Part shown: positions 21,526-30,720 of the stretch, piece by piece
Numbering within the stretch: position 1 is the first letter of the stretch
How the letters are laid out: the number at the start of each line of letters is the position of its first letter
Source of the DNA: Balanoglossus misakiensis
Taxonomy: Eukaryota > Hemichordata
Length of the DNA: 64,000 nt
Direction: 5' to 3'
Assembly: GCA_040954595.2 (NCBI GenBank)
Contig: CM082598.2
Span: 6,820,001 to 6,884,000, forward strand
Position numbers and translations under genes: made by a program
Notes under the pieces: generated by a model
Told to the model about the DNA's origin: nothing
The model's input: the letters and a program-made list of their open reading frames with translations, nothing else
Databases searched by the model: none

Positions 21526-23416
21526 TATCCAAATTGGCAATTGTTAGCAACCAGTTGTCTTCAGAGGGTTTAGGGCACCAACCTCAACATGTTTTAGTCT
21601 CACTACTAGTCCATGGGCCAGAGACCGAAACTCCCCCCCCCCCTGGGGAGTTTTGCAGACATATATTTTTGGAAAGCCTATTTATCCAGCTGTCAGAATC
21701 AGGTTGTTTGCACTCATATTAATGGTGGGTGTGGCCGTGAGGAGCGGTTGTCATGGTAACGATAGCATAATTTTAGGGGTACTCATACAGTTAAATAATG
21801 ATATATTTCAGGATCTGAGAAAGCTAGAGAAAAAAATTGAACATTGGGTCTTATAAAGTAGGGTACGGGCTATCCAATGATTACATGACCGACAAGGTCA
21901 GAGGTCAAGTTCATCTTCAAAACGCGGGGTCAAAGTAAAAAAATTGCTATTTTTTGTATATCGATCATACATAGTTTCGATTTACTGGAAAACGGTATGC
22001 TCGAGGAGGCTGTAAATTGGTCATCAGGTAGCATGGAACATTAGGTTTAAGAAAAATAAGCTGATTTACGTCTTTGATATTAAGTTATATTAAAATTCTG
22101 TTACCATAACGACGGATAGCAGATTTGCGAAAATCACAAAAATAAACAGCTGTCAGTAATGACGAGACGCATTATACTATCACCTCCTCGAAAGAGATAT
22201 AATCGCTAACTCCCCGTATCATTTTGAACAGCATGTATGCTGTTTACTGTGGTAAAGCGACTAATCGATATTGAAGCGAATAATAAAACGAAGGAAGGCC
22301 ATGTAGTTATTTTCAAATTTTGGAAATGCCCTTTTTAATCTTTCGGACGAAATCACGTAAAATATCCAAAGCACTAATAACGTTTGGCTGATGTAGAAAC
22401 ATTGGTATGTATGAGTCATCGTACAACGTCACATATACCATGTAGTCCGACATGCACATAACACGAACAAGGCGATGTGCGATTGACGGAAAACTCCCTA
22501 ATGATAAGTTGACGTTATTGACGTTTTATGCAAAAAAGACAGGTTATTCTGTGTGTCATGTCTCTTCTCTGACGGCACGCCTCGCATTGTGTGACGCGTG
22601 CCGTGCACCATTAAAGGTGTCATTCATTACTGTGTGTGAACAGCATACCCATCTCAGGTTTGTCCACCTTATGTTGCTTTATGCTTTACCAGGGTACCAG
22701 TGACAAACTTAAGCAAGTAGAATATGCTACCACAAAACCCTTTTCGCACATATGAGTTTGGTATTGTGTTTCCGATCATCGGTAACACCTGTTAGATCGT
22801 GTGTAAAATCGAAGCAACTATTTTGGACAATGGCGTTTTGGGTCAGGGAGAAGTGTGATTTCAAAGCCGGTTATAATCAGAAAATGACCTCTTCTCAGTG
22901 TGTGGACTACATTAATTAGGAGAAAAGACCCAGAAATGTGTGGCGGGGAGAAATTAAGCCTCTATTGGCTTGGCCTACAAAACACCGCTCGGGTGTTGGC
23001 CATGTCTTAGTATCAAATATTGGGGAGCTGCAGGCAAATATCCGTGATCACAGTCCCATGTGTTATAGGGACTGTGCCATGACTAGTCGATAATTTTCTA
23101 GCATGGCGTCTTATTGTTATAACTAGTAACCGTGTTCACACCTGCCCGTGTTCTTCAATAACCCATGGTCGCTCCACACAGACCGTGAATACTAGTAACC
23201 ACAAGACTTTTGACAACAGTGCTTGCATATGTTCAGAAGGTCTGTACTTAAGTATCATACCCGCGGGGGAACCTGACAAACGGAAATGGTTTTCATTGAC
23301 TGAGTAAGTTACTTGGTGCACTCACTAGTAGAGAACACCAGTTAATTGTGGTATAAGAAACAGTCGACTTCACAAACCTGTACGTCGTGAAGATAAAATA
23401 TTGCAAGCGAAAGAAG
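21526..23416. other. Low-copy intergenic sequence
   Basis: No coding frame with convincing composition was found; the frames present lack family motifs. It holds a poly-C tract within a small palindrome near 21629-21654 (AACTCCCC to GGGGAGTT) and one candidate X-box, listed separately. Confidence 0.5.
21747..21760. promoter_or_regulatory. Candidate RFX X-box-like palindrome
   Basis: GTTGTCATGGTAAC is a near-perfect inverted repeat and differs by one base per half-site from the canonical RFX X-box GTTGCCATGGCAAC. No promoter or gene can be tied to it, so it may be chance. Confidence 0.25.
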
Positions 23417-23492
23417 ATGACAGAAGTAATTTTCAAGCTCATCATAGTTGTGTCAGAAGTTATGCTATGTTTGGACGGTCAACAGATTCAAG
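23417..23492 (+). CDS. Possible first coding exon with signal-peptide-like start
   Basis: ATG at 23417 opens 25 codons beginning MTEVIFKLIIVVSEVMLCLD, a short charged start and hydrophobic core that resemble a signal peptide. The frame runs into CAAG|GTATGA, a good splice donor at 23493. No downstream exon of a secreted protein could be matched. This is a weak call. Confidence 0.15.
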
Positions 23493-24145
23493 GTATGACA
23501 GAGCTTTAATGATATCTCTCAATAGGTAGTCATATCATCTTGTTCATGGTGGTAATAACTTATTTCCAGCATTTCATAATTACTCACACTTTCTTTCTTA
23601 CTTTTTTTGACGCGAACACACAACCTCGCAGAAAAGCGGGAACTGGTCACGGTATCATCTCAACCAGCTGTTTATCGACTCGCGTATCTCAGATATTCCA
23701 CTCCGCTTAGAAATCAAGAAAATAAATACACAATCAAGGAAACAGGAAAAATATTACTGCATGCTTGATTGGAAAAGAAACAAAATCGTATTATTGATTG
23801 CATAATTGCCGCATTGAACATAAAAGCGTGGTATTAAACATGTCACGTTTTGAACTGAGTCAACAGAATTTTTAGAAAATATCAGCGACTGCGTTTAGAA
23901 AAAGTCCGATTGCCGGTTCTTGAGTACTCATTATCTAGCTAACATTGTGCTTGAAACTATGATGCAAGGAGATTATACCTGTTGCAAGGAAGTTGAGATG
24001 ATCGGGGTTAAAATGCCGTGTGATCGCGTAGGCCCATAATTCCGCATGAAAAACTCTGTCCTCCATCCCTGAGGGACGATGCTTTGTCCCATGTTCGTGT
24101 GATTCAATTCAATGCAATGTACTGACGCATGTATAATCTTTTTTT
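23493..24145. other. No gene recognised
   Basis: Mixed-composition sequence without coding signal on either strand. A pyrimidine-rich tract ending CATAG at about 24140-24150 could be the splice acceptor of the following locus. Confidence 0.4.
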
Positions 24146-24745
24146 CATAGTGCACAGACGCCTCAGCACTGAACAAGGCTACCTACATGCATGTTTCGGC
24201 TGCACGGTTACATTTCAACAATATGTACATTCACGCTGTACGATAATGAATGGAGGTGATTTGAAATTGATGACGGATATTCTGCCGACAACGATTTTTC
24301 CAAGTGTCGAAGATAACAACATTTTGAACGTCCTGATTTCAACCTCGCAGGGGCACTACCACGCATCTTAACAAGCCAGCTGCGACATACTACTTACGCT
24401 TATCGAAGTGTTAACAACAAGATTCTCCAGAAATACGGCAAACGTGTGGACCGCATAATTCAATTGCGTAAAGATAAACTCGAAAGACACTTGACAGGAC
24501 TCTTAAACCGAATAAACAGACATTTATTACGCGAGGCTTTCAAAGTTCAAGGCACCAATAAGCAGCGAGATATAAAGGTCAGCACGGGAAGAATATCCGA
24601 TGAGAAGATTCGAGATTTTGACGAAAAATTACAAGTCATTCACCGAAGGTTGACAGCAATATCATTCACCAGAATTCACGAGAAGGTTTAGTGAATTTTT
24701 GCAAAGACTTGTCAAACAAATACTCTTGTGCTCCTGATTCACTGA

Positions 24746-25609
24746 TTGATCTGCTGTACTTCACTGTCTACAAACTTTAACAATGCATTATCAAAATGCA
24801 ACAAGGGACCACTTTTCAGCATATTATATGATTCTTTCTCGGTACGTGATTCGGTTACCTCAAGAAAATGTCTACTTGAAACCAGAGAGGCACCGTGGGA
24901 CTGGCTCGTTACCAACTGCAACCACGGGTTTTCACCGAAATATCGTGGTGATGTTGTGTTAGGGGATTCGCTCTACGGTTTGACACATACAGAAGAAGAA
25001 CGTAAATTATTGTGCTTATCTTTCACTACAACCACGCACTGTGATTCTTGTAATTACCGGAGGCAAAGAGATGTCAATCTACTACCAGTCGTTGTCGGTC
25101 ATGCCGTCAATTCATCAAATAAAACCGTCGGTCACCTAGTCACGGAAACACTTGGCGAACTTGCCATGCGATCTGAAAATAGACTCTGTCCTAGATGTAA
25201 AGGCTGTTCATTGACACCAAAAACAGATCACGTCCAAGTTCCAGAGTTCCTTTTCGTGGAATTGCCCTTCAAAAATGACGTCAATGTCGCCAATATTTTG
25301 GTCGAAGAAAGTATGTTACTATTTGAAGCTGAATTCGAGCTTGTTGGAGCAATCAGGGCAAAACCAAGACACTTCACGACAATAATAAAATACGAAGACA
25401 ACTATTTTGAACTGGATGATTTGAATGAAAACGGCAACAAACCAATCCACGGGAGTAATTTCAGTAACTTGATGAGTAAAATAACAGCCGGCACATCGCA
25501 AGAGACTGTATCTAATGTTTCAACTCAATATAGGACAGAACCTGGTAGCTTTCTACATGTCTTGCTTTTCAAGAGAAATTCAACACAACCATTGTCAAAC
25601 AAATTTTAA
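24746..25609 (+). pseudogene. USP-like (ubiquitin-specific protease fold) segment
   Basis: Largest uninterrupted frame of the locus, about 287 codons from a non-ATG position just after an in-frame TGA, so it is an internal exon piece rather than a full protein. Counting from 24746 it shows CDSC at 99-102 and CPRCKGC at 148-154 (zinc-ribbon-like fingers), PEFLFVELPF at 166-175, FELVGAIRAKPRHFTTII at 197-214 with the candidate catalytic His at 209, a DD pair at 224-225, and LHVLLFKRN at 270-278. Spacing and order match the C-terminal half of USP domains: finger, beta strand, His box, final strand. The catalytic Cys box is not found upstream. Protease activity is therefore doubtful even if the gene were expressed. 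Confidence 0.55.
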
Positions 25610-26116
25610 CAGCCGTCTGGACCGAGTATTCACGGTAAATTTGTATCACAGACGGACAATGTAGACTCAAACCCAGCAAAGTCAACATGGCCATTGACGG
25701 GGAACGCAAGTGAACGTTCACTCCAAGCAAAGACGGCAAGTTCTTCGACACAAACCAGGACAGATCCGTCATTAGCTAATGCTGTCAGCTCGGTACCAGT
25801 GAATTCAACGTGTTCATCAACCAAGACCGATTTACTGTTAGTGGAGACAACCGGTCTTACTCCGAATAATTTAATGCGTTCATCGCAAGTGACAATGACA
25901 AATTTATCGAGATACCGACAAATACGCCACCGGATTTCGACATATGGAACAAGCTCCGATCCAATCCAAAGGCGTGTGGCAGTAAAGTTTGAAGATTATG
26001 TTAAACGCAATGTCGCTGCAACAAAAATCCAAACACTCGTCCGTTGCTTTTTAGCAAGAAAACGCAGAAATCATCGCCAAATAATAAGACAACGTTCTCT
26101 CCACCAAGGACAAGTA
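25610..26116 (+). pseudogene. In-frame continuation with Ser/Thr-rich linker and IQ motif
   Basis: Directly after the TAA at 25607, the same frame stays open for about 169 codons to TGA at 26117. It encodes a polar Ser/Thr/Gln-rich stretch followed near 26021-26065 by AATKIQTLVRCFLARKR, which fits the calmodulin-binding IQ pattern IQxxxRxxxxR. Immediate same-frame continuation suggests the TAA is a nonsense change or read-through site and not a true gene end. The stop context TAA CAG resembles leaky contexts only loosely. Confidence 0.5.
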
Positions 26117-26500
26117 TGATCAATTATTTTCCAGATTTAATTTTCTCCTTTACGGAAGGATACCGTCAAGCGTTAAAATGAGGAAAGAAGCGTTTGCAGG
26201 ACTGATTAAAGAACGCGGTTGCAATGTCATAGAGAAATTACCAGCAAAGGGTGTAAACATGAAAGTTGTGATCTTGACTACGCAGTCTGACATAGATAAA
26301 GATCCACCAGGAGATGTCATTAGTTCAGCATACAGGAGAGACTGTAACCTTTTCTGTCACGAATGTGTAGTCAAATCAGTTCAAAATGCAAAGATTCAGG
26401 ACTGTGATGCCTACAAACTGAACACCGATAGACTGGCTGCATTCCCACTTACAAGTGTTGTCAGTGTAAAGGAACTAACTCCAGAACAACTCCATTTTGG
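26088..26500 (+). pseudogene. BRCT-like domain exon
   Basis: Frame shifted +1 from the IQ frame. It runs from a TAA at 26085 to a splice donor at 26501 (TTTGG|GTATGT). The protein shows a BRCT-like order: hydrophobic strand FNFLLYGRIP, helix with AFAGLIKERGCNVIEKLP (Gly turn), strand MKVVILTTQ, then AYRRDCNLFCHECVVKSV and a terminal DCDAYKL. The usual Trp of the last BRCT helix is replaced in HECVVKSV. BRCT domains bind phosphopeptides or DNA ends in DNA-damage proteins; any such role here is inference. Confidence 0.5.
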
Positions 26501-26612
26501 GTATGTATTAATGTCACTGTGTCGTGAAATTGTAATTGTACTGACGTAAACCTAACATATAAATACAACATTTGTCCTGCTTAAAATTTACTTATCTTCG
26601 TTTATCTTACAG
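26501..26612 (+). other. Intron (112 bp) in the BRCT-like locus
   Basis: Donor GTATGT at 26501 and acceptor TTTATCTTACAG ending at 26612. Splicing joins GG to AAAACAT, keeps the frame (phase 2) and extends the protein by about 40 residues to a TAG. This supports a spliced eukaryotic origin for the locus. Confidence 0.65.
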
Positions 26613-26733
26613 AAAACATATCTCCGGGATAACGCGAATAAGAAAAACACTACTTTTGAAGACAAAGAGAAAATTGTGCGACATTGAAGAGACTGTGACT
26701 GATTCGGACAGCTCTAGAGATTATGAAGGCTAG
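26613..26733 (+). pseudogene. Terminal exon of the BRCT-like locus
   Basis: Encodes a Lys/Arg-rich stretch (IRKTLLLKTKRKLCDIEE) and an acidic Ser-rich tail ending DYEG before TAG at 26731-26733. No AATAAA was noted shortly after. Confidence 0.5.
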
Positions 26734-26907
26734 AAATTGTTACGTAATTGTTTAAAGGAAATCCTATTGTTCAGCGGGAATCTTAACTCATAAAGTGTGT
26801 GGCACCTCCATGCTTAACTCCACCGAATTCTACCATATATCCGTTCTAAAATAACCCCTGAATGAAATGCAATTTAACTTTCGACATGTTTGTATGTGCC
26901 TACGAGT
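26734..26907. other. Spacer between two decayed genes
   Basis: AT-rich sequence of 174 bp with no recognised feature. Confidence 0.4.
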
Positions 26908-27499
26908 ATGGAGCGACAAGAAAAGAAGTTTAATTACGTAGGCGAATTATGTGAAAATGAGCCCGGGAGCCCCTGGGAGGTGCGTGCGTGACGTCATTGG
27001 CGATGCTGATGAGAATGATAGTGAGGAGGAGGATGAAGAAATGTGGGATGAAGTACTTGCATGGGCAAGAGAAGTCGAAATGACAGGATGTCCCAATAAT
27101 ATACGAGAACACGGAGCAAGTTCTGGAGTAGATCAGCCAAACACTTGTATCCGTGACTTCACTCTGGAAGAGGCCCTGCCAATACTAGAAAACCATGATG
27201 AATACTTTGCTTCTCTGCCACTTCATTTCCAAGTCAAGTCCTTTCTCTAATCTCTGAAAGATACTTCAGTGTTTTCGCTCAAGCCACATACCACAGCATA
27301 GCAGGTTAACACAATCTTGGAGGAACTCGCATCCCAAGACAAAATGAGAGAGACAACCCACTTCATAGAAAAACAGTGGACAACTATCTACCGCATCCTC
27401 AAAGCCAACTGTAAAGCTACTCCAGGAACTGTAGGAAGTCATGACCGTAAATCTTTCACAGCACATTTTAAACACCTACACAATTACCCATTCTCGCAA

Positions 27500-27554
27500 G
27501 CCAGAGCCGACCGTGTTTCCGCTCCGCGGAGCTACGCAAAAAACGGGCTCTGGC
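27500..27554. repeat. Imperfect hairpin (GCCAGAGCC ... GGCTCTGGC)
   Basis: GCCAGAGCC at 27500-27508 and GGCTCTGGC at 27546-27554 are perfect inverted repeats. A second 12-bp palindrome GCTCCGCGGAGC sits in the middle at 27521-27532. It falls exactly where coding character of the surrounding decayed gene stops. It may mark one end of an inserted element, but no matching distal end was found. Confidence 0.6.
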
Positions 27555-27599
27555 AGATTACAGTAGGGAACCCCGGAATTTAGGACGTAGACTAATGAA

Positions 27600-27700
27600 T
27601 TATTCATGAGAAACGACATTGGAATTAGCCAATCAGTAGTCGTTTTATCGCGAGCTCTTCGGCTGCTGTCAGCTTTAAATCCGCCATTTTGCACTGTCAT
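27600..27700. promoter_or_regulatory. Palindrome-rich segment with paired CCAAT boxes and a YY1-like site
   Basis: ATTGG (27618-27622) and CCAAT (27629-27633) face each other inside an outer inverted pair ACGAC/GTCGT (27613-27617, 27639-27643). CCGCCATTTTG at 27681-27691 matches the YY1 consensus. On the minus strand this YY1 core includes an ATG opening a 20-codon frame (MADLKLTAAEELAIKRLLIG) ended by TAA. Inverted CCAAT boxes with a YY1/ATG element resemble a TATA-less promoter and first exon reading leftward. The evidence is motif-level only. Confidence 0.3.
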
Positions 27701-28909
27701 TTAAATAAGTTATGCAGTTTTATGAGACGGGCTCTCTGATTGGTTCCTTTGTCTGGCTGCTGGAACTGACGCTGGGATCCGCGAAAACCTTCCAAATCCA
27801 CCACGGCCTGTTGGCGGTAGCGCGTAGCAGTTGCCGTAAACAGGTCGTGGTTTTACGACGATGCAATTACCTGACTGGTAATGCTGTTATGCAGTCATTT
27901 CAGAATTTATGTGGCATTCCACTGTCATCCATCCATACAGAGTGTATGTCCACCGTACTTCTTGGCATGAACAAGCTAATTATCCAAGAAGTTACAGATA
28001 TTGCCAGAGCACAGTGGTCCCCAGGAGTGAATGATAATAGAGAGATACAGGATTCAGGGAAAGCCAAGGTTCGCTATGTTGAGGATGGGCTGTAACAAAG
28101 TGCCTCTATAAATACCGCAGGTATCTCTTGTCATACAGTTCCTCTCTTGTGCCCACAGTCCGCCAGCAGTTACAGAGACATTACCAGAAAAAAGACTTAG
28201 TTGAAAGTCTTGTCTAGTCTTCACAGTATGTTCACGAACATTCCCAGCACAGACAGACATTATCAGTAACTGACTTCAAACAGTATGCATGTGGTGGGCT
28301 TCTCCACATCAGTGACTCTGCGTACAGTTTATTTTTAACATTGGAGAAAGAGAGAGCGTCACAGTAATTTCCAGAACCACAAATCAGACCTGATTAACTG
28401 GGCTAAAGAGTGTCTACTGAAGAATAGCTGTGTACGTGATCTATTCTCAGGTTTATTTGATCCAGTTGAAGAGGCGAAGGACTGTGCTAGATATATGAAG
28501 TCAGTTATGGGAGAAGTGTATTCTGATATTCTTCATCTCTATGTGAAGATGGGAGCAGGCTTGTTTCTGAGAGACCAGAAGTGCTACAAGCAGCTAAAGA
28601 AGACTGAAGCACACAGAAAGAAGGTAATGCAACGAGAGCATAAAGCAACGGAGAAGAATGCCAAGGTGGCCCTGGAAGTGATCAAGACAGACATCAGTGA
28701 CGGGAAACATACCTCACACTCATTGATCAGAGCCAGAGTGATAGAAAACCCACAGTATTCGACTGTACACCAAAGATGAATTAAAGACTTTGTTTGGATT
28801 GTATAACCTAAGATACATTCAAAGCTACAGTAAGAGTAAACTAAATGATATTCTGGTAAAAAAAATAAGGGATTGTGACAGATTTCCTAGACATGAAAGA
28901 CTGAATTGA

Positions 28910-29318
28910 ACTTTCATGCACAAATGGCCTTCATGAAATCAGACAAGTGTACAAGTTTAATTGTAAATTGAAGACTGTGTATTTACATGCTCTATTTACA
29001 TAACATTTTCTTGCATTGAAATCATTTGAAACTATATTTTTGTATGAATACATTTGAAAAGACAAATTGGGTATACAAATAATGAATTCTTATATAGAAA
29101 ACATACTACTCATGTCATATTGTGCTATTATTAAATATATATCCAAGATTTCATTTACAAGTCAGTCATCTCTGCTCAATGTTCATTTACATTATCTATA
29201 TAAGGGACTTGGTTTGTATTTTATGTATCAGATCTGTACAAATCTCAGGTGGTGCTTTCAAAGTTTGTTAAGAAAACAAACCAAAATGCTTCAGATTTTT
29301 ATGAACTTTTCAGTGACT
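28910..29318. other. AT-rich spacer between convergent decayed genes
   Basis: No coding frame with convincing content. The genes on either side converge on this interval, so it should hold both 3' ends, but no clear AATAAA was identified on either strand. Confidence 0.45.
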
Positions 29319-29892
29319 TTACTCATCAACATCACTGTGTTTCCTCTTACCATTAAGAGCAATTGGCTTAAAGAGGGGCATGGAGTCCAAATTACCAGTG
29401 TTGCTTTTCTTTGTCATTGTGGTTTGTCCTAAACATATGGCATTAATTCCTGAACCATACTGTGCATACTGGGGATTTGCGTTTTGTCCATTTTTGCCTC
29501 GCTGTTGACAGAACACATTTTCAACCAGATTACTGTTTGTCCGGGCAGCTACAACTCCACTACCTGGATTCCTTAGGAAGCTGATTTCACAAATTTCCTT
29601 GAATCCAAAAACCATAGAATGTATATCAAACCTTGTCTGATCTGACAGTAACTTCTTATTTTTCTGAGATGCAGACTCCTGTAATGAATTCACTCTCCTT
29701 TCCCACTGCTTAAAAAAACTCTAAAATCTTATCGTTTTCTGTCAAACGTGGGTCTTGAATACAGTAATAAAGCCTCATATCTGTGAAATTTGCAATCATT
29801 TTGCTAGTGTTCTCCAATAGCTCAACTGTGGCACTGATGTCTTTACACTCAATTTCTGATGCACCCTGTTGTACACGAAATTTCTTGAACTC
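29319..29892 (-). pseudogene. P-element-transposase-like gene, last exon (RNase H C-terminal block)
   Basis: Reading leftward, an acceptor TATTTTACTACAG precedes GAG at 29892. The frame runs to an extra base in an A7 run (T7 on the coding strand) at 29712-29718, then resumes one frame over and ends at TGA 29319-29321 after KRKHSDVDE. The second part carries RNPGSGVVAARTNSNLVENV followed by FCQQRGKNGQNANPQYAQYG. This resembles the conserved block of P-element/THAP9-type transposases, where a catalytic acidic residue precedes FF..IR..GG.N.NP. The rest of that fold lies in the upstream exons. Neighbouring exons join in phase 0. A homopolymer indel can be an assembly error, but other breaks upstream argue for true decay. 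Confidence 0.62.
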
Positions 29893-30125
29893 CTGTAGTA
29901 AAATACAAGAAAGTCCATTGTGTTACAGCAATAAAACAGTATTTCCGATACATAAACATCTCAAATTGCAAAAATACAATGATGTCACAAATGTCACATG
30001 TAATTGTAGGCATTTAGTATACGCATAACATATAGCATACTGGCTAAAATATTTTTATTCCTGACTTATAGAATCATGAAAAGTGACCAAGTTATTGTAT
30101 TGGAAAAATGGAAAAATAATTTTAC
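29893..30125 (-). other. Intron (233 bp) of the P-transposase-like gene
   Basis: On the minus strand it starts GTAAAATT at 30125 and ends TTACTACAG at 29893. Splicing joins CTTATGAAG to GAGTTCAAG in phase 0. Confidence 0.6.
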
Positions 30126-30376
30126 CTTCATAAGATACAACATGTCCTTGTTCAAAACTTGTTCTGCCAAGTGGTTGCGCATACGTGATGCTGGATTCAA
30201 ATCAAAATGGTTTCAACACATGGTGAAGAGGGAGGGTGTGGGTTTCTTGATCAAATTTGTATGCATCTTTCCAGTGGCGCCACAAAATCTTGCCTTCTCC
30301 ATTCCATTCCAGTCCGGGTTGCCTTTGTAGCTTCGGAACTCTTTTCAATGCCATTGCGAATTTTCTTGAAGTTGTG
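30126..30376 (-). pseudogene. P-transposase-like gene, middle exon
   Basis: Acceptor TTTTTGTTTCAG precedes CACAAC at 30376; donor ATGAAG|GTAAAA is at 30126. It begins HNFKKIRNGIEKS, like the H-x-x-K-x-x-RN block of P transposases. It then needs two frame changes to read the GNPDWNG and KILWRHWKDAYKFDQETHT segments, and another at an A4 run (30204-30207) to read LNPASRMRNHLAEQVLNKDM. Three to four breaks in 251 bp show that this copy is dead, or that the assembly is poor here. The IN-helix-like SRMRN segment supports the family call. Confidence 0.6.
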
Positions 30377-30599
30377 CTGAAACAAAAATTTTATACTGCA
30401 ATTATACAACTTTCAAACTTTGGTATATGAGAATCATTGAACAAATTGTAAGTTTTGACAGACAGATCATTATTATGATAAAATAAATATAATTTTGTGT
30501 TTTGGTAATTATAATGGTCTGTGTAGTATGCCTTTGTGTAGTGTGCTAGTGTGGATCATATGTATGACAATTGAAGCGTCTTGCCATTATGCTACTTAC
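30377..30599 (-). other. Intron (223 bp) of the P-transposase-like gene
   Basis: Minus-strand donor GTAAGT at 30599 after CATTGG; acceptor TTTGTTTCAG at 30377. Phase 0. It is AT-rich and otherwise featureless. Confidence 0.6.
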
Positions 30600-30720
30600 C
30601 CAATGATCCATACAGAACATCATAGGCTCACAGGTGTAGATATTCAATGTTGTGAAATTTTCTTCAGCTGGTTCCTCATCTTTAAAATGCATTTGAACAA
30701 ATGAGCAGTTGGCTTGACCC
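30600..30720 (-). pseudogene. P-transposase-like gene, 5'-truncated exon at the satellite border
   Basis: Open frame on the minus strand from the satellite junction to donor TGG|GTAAGT. It includes ANCSFVQMHFKDEEPAEENF and ends EPMMFCMDHW. The frame is still open at about 30720, a few bases before the first unit of the AT-rich satellite (30724). No N-terminal DNA-binding domain is in the window, so the gene has lost its 5' part at this junction. Confidence 0.55.

Larger units (their letters stand above)
24146..26733 (+). pseudogene. Decayed gene: helical N-terminus, USP-like domain, IQ motif, BRCT-like domain
   Basis: Coding-like sequence continues for 2.6 kb but changes frame or meets a stop at least five times. 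Frame changes lie near 24330, 24670 and 24775, an in-frame TAA at 25607-25609, and a +1 shift near 26088-26117. In order it reads: a basic helical segment (24320-24670); a USP (peptidase C19)-like half-domain with two Cys pairs and a His box (24746-25609); a Ser/Thr-rich linker with an IQ motif (about 26021-26065); a BRCT-like domain (about 26120-26400); one intron; and a basic then acidic tail ending at TAG 26733. The frames overlap at each break, leaving no room for introns there, so indels (real or from assembly) are the simplest explanation. No catalytic Cys box (GLxNxGNTCYxN type) was seen. The domain combination is not one I recognise. Transcript support would decide between pseudogene and assembly errors. 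Confidence 0.6.
26908..28909 (+). pseudogene. Decayed gene with P-transposase-like C-terminal motifs and SAP-like tail
   Basis: Starts at ATG 26908 (MERQEKKFNYVGELCENEPG), shifts frame near 26985 into an acidic segment (NDSEEEDEEMWDEVLAWARE), then continues across in-frame stops at 27248 and about 27304 to a basic/aromatic segment ending near 27500. An interruption follows at about 27500-27860. Coding character resumes (CGIPLSSIHTECMSTVLLGM) and passes a frame change at about 28083, where GWAVTKCLYKYRRYL appears, an in-frame TAG at 28215, a segment with CGGLLHISDSAYSLFLTLEK, and shifts near 28355 and 28770. It ends with LFGLYNLRYIQSYSKSKLND before TGA 28907-28909. The GW and GGLL motifs resemble the conserved C-terminal blocks of P-element/THAP9-type transposases; the tail resembles a SAP motif. 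These similarities are by eye. Many breaks make an active product unlikely. Confidence 0.5.

Noticed and set aside
22452-24176. Short frames of 60-83 codons between 22.4 and 24.2 kb
   Set aside because: No domains, no consistent composition and no splice logic; chance frames.
25607-28217. Reassigned stop codons (TAA/TAG as Gln)
   Set aside because: Internal TAA/TAG could be read as Gln, but the same loci also carry frameshifts, and terminal TAG and TGA stops look genuine. Decay or sequence error is simpler.
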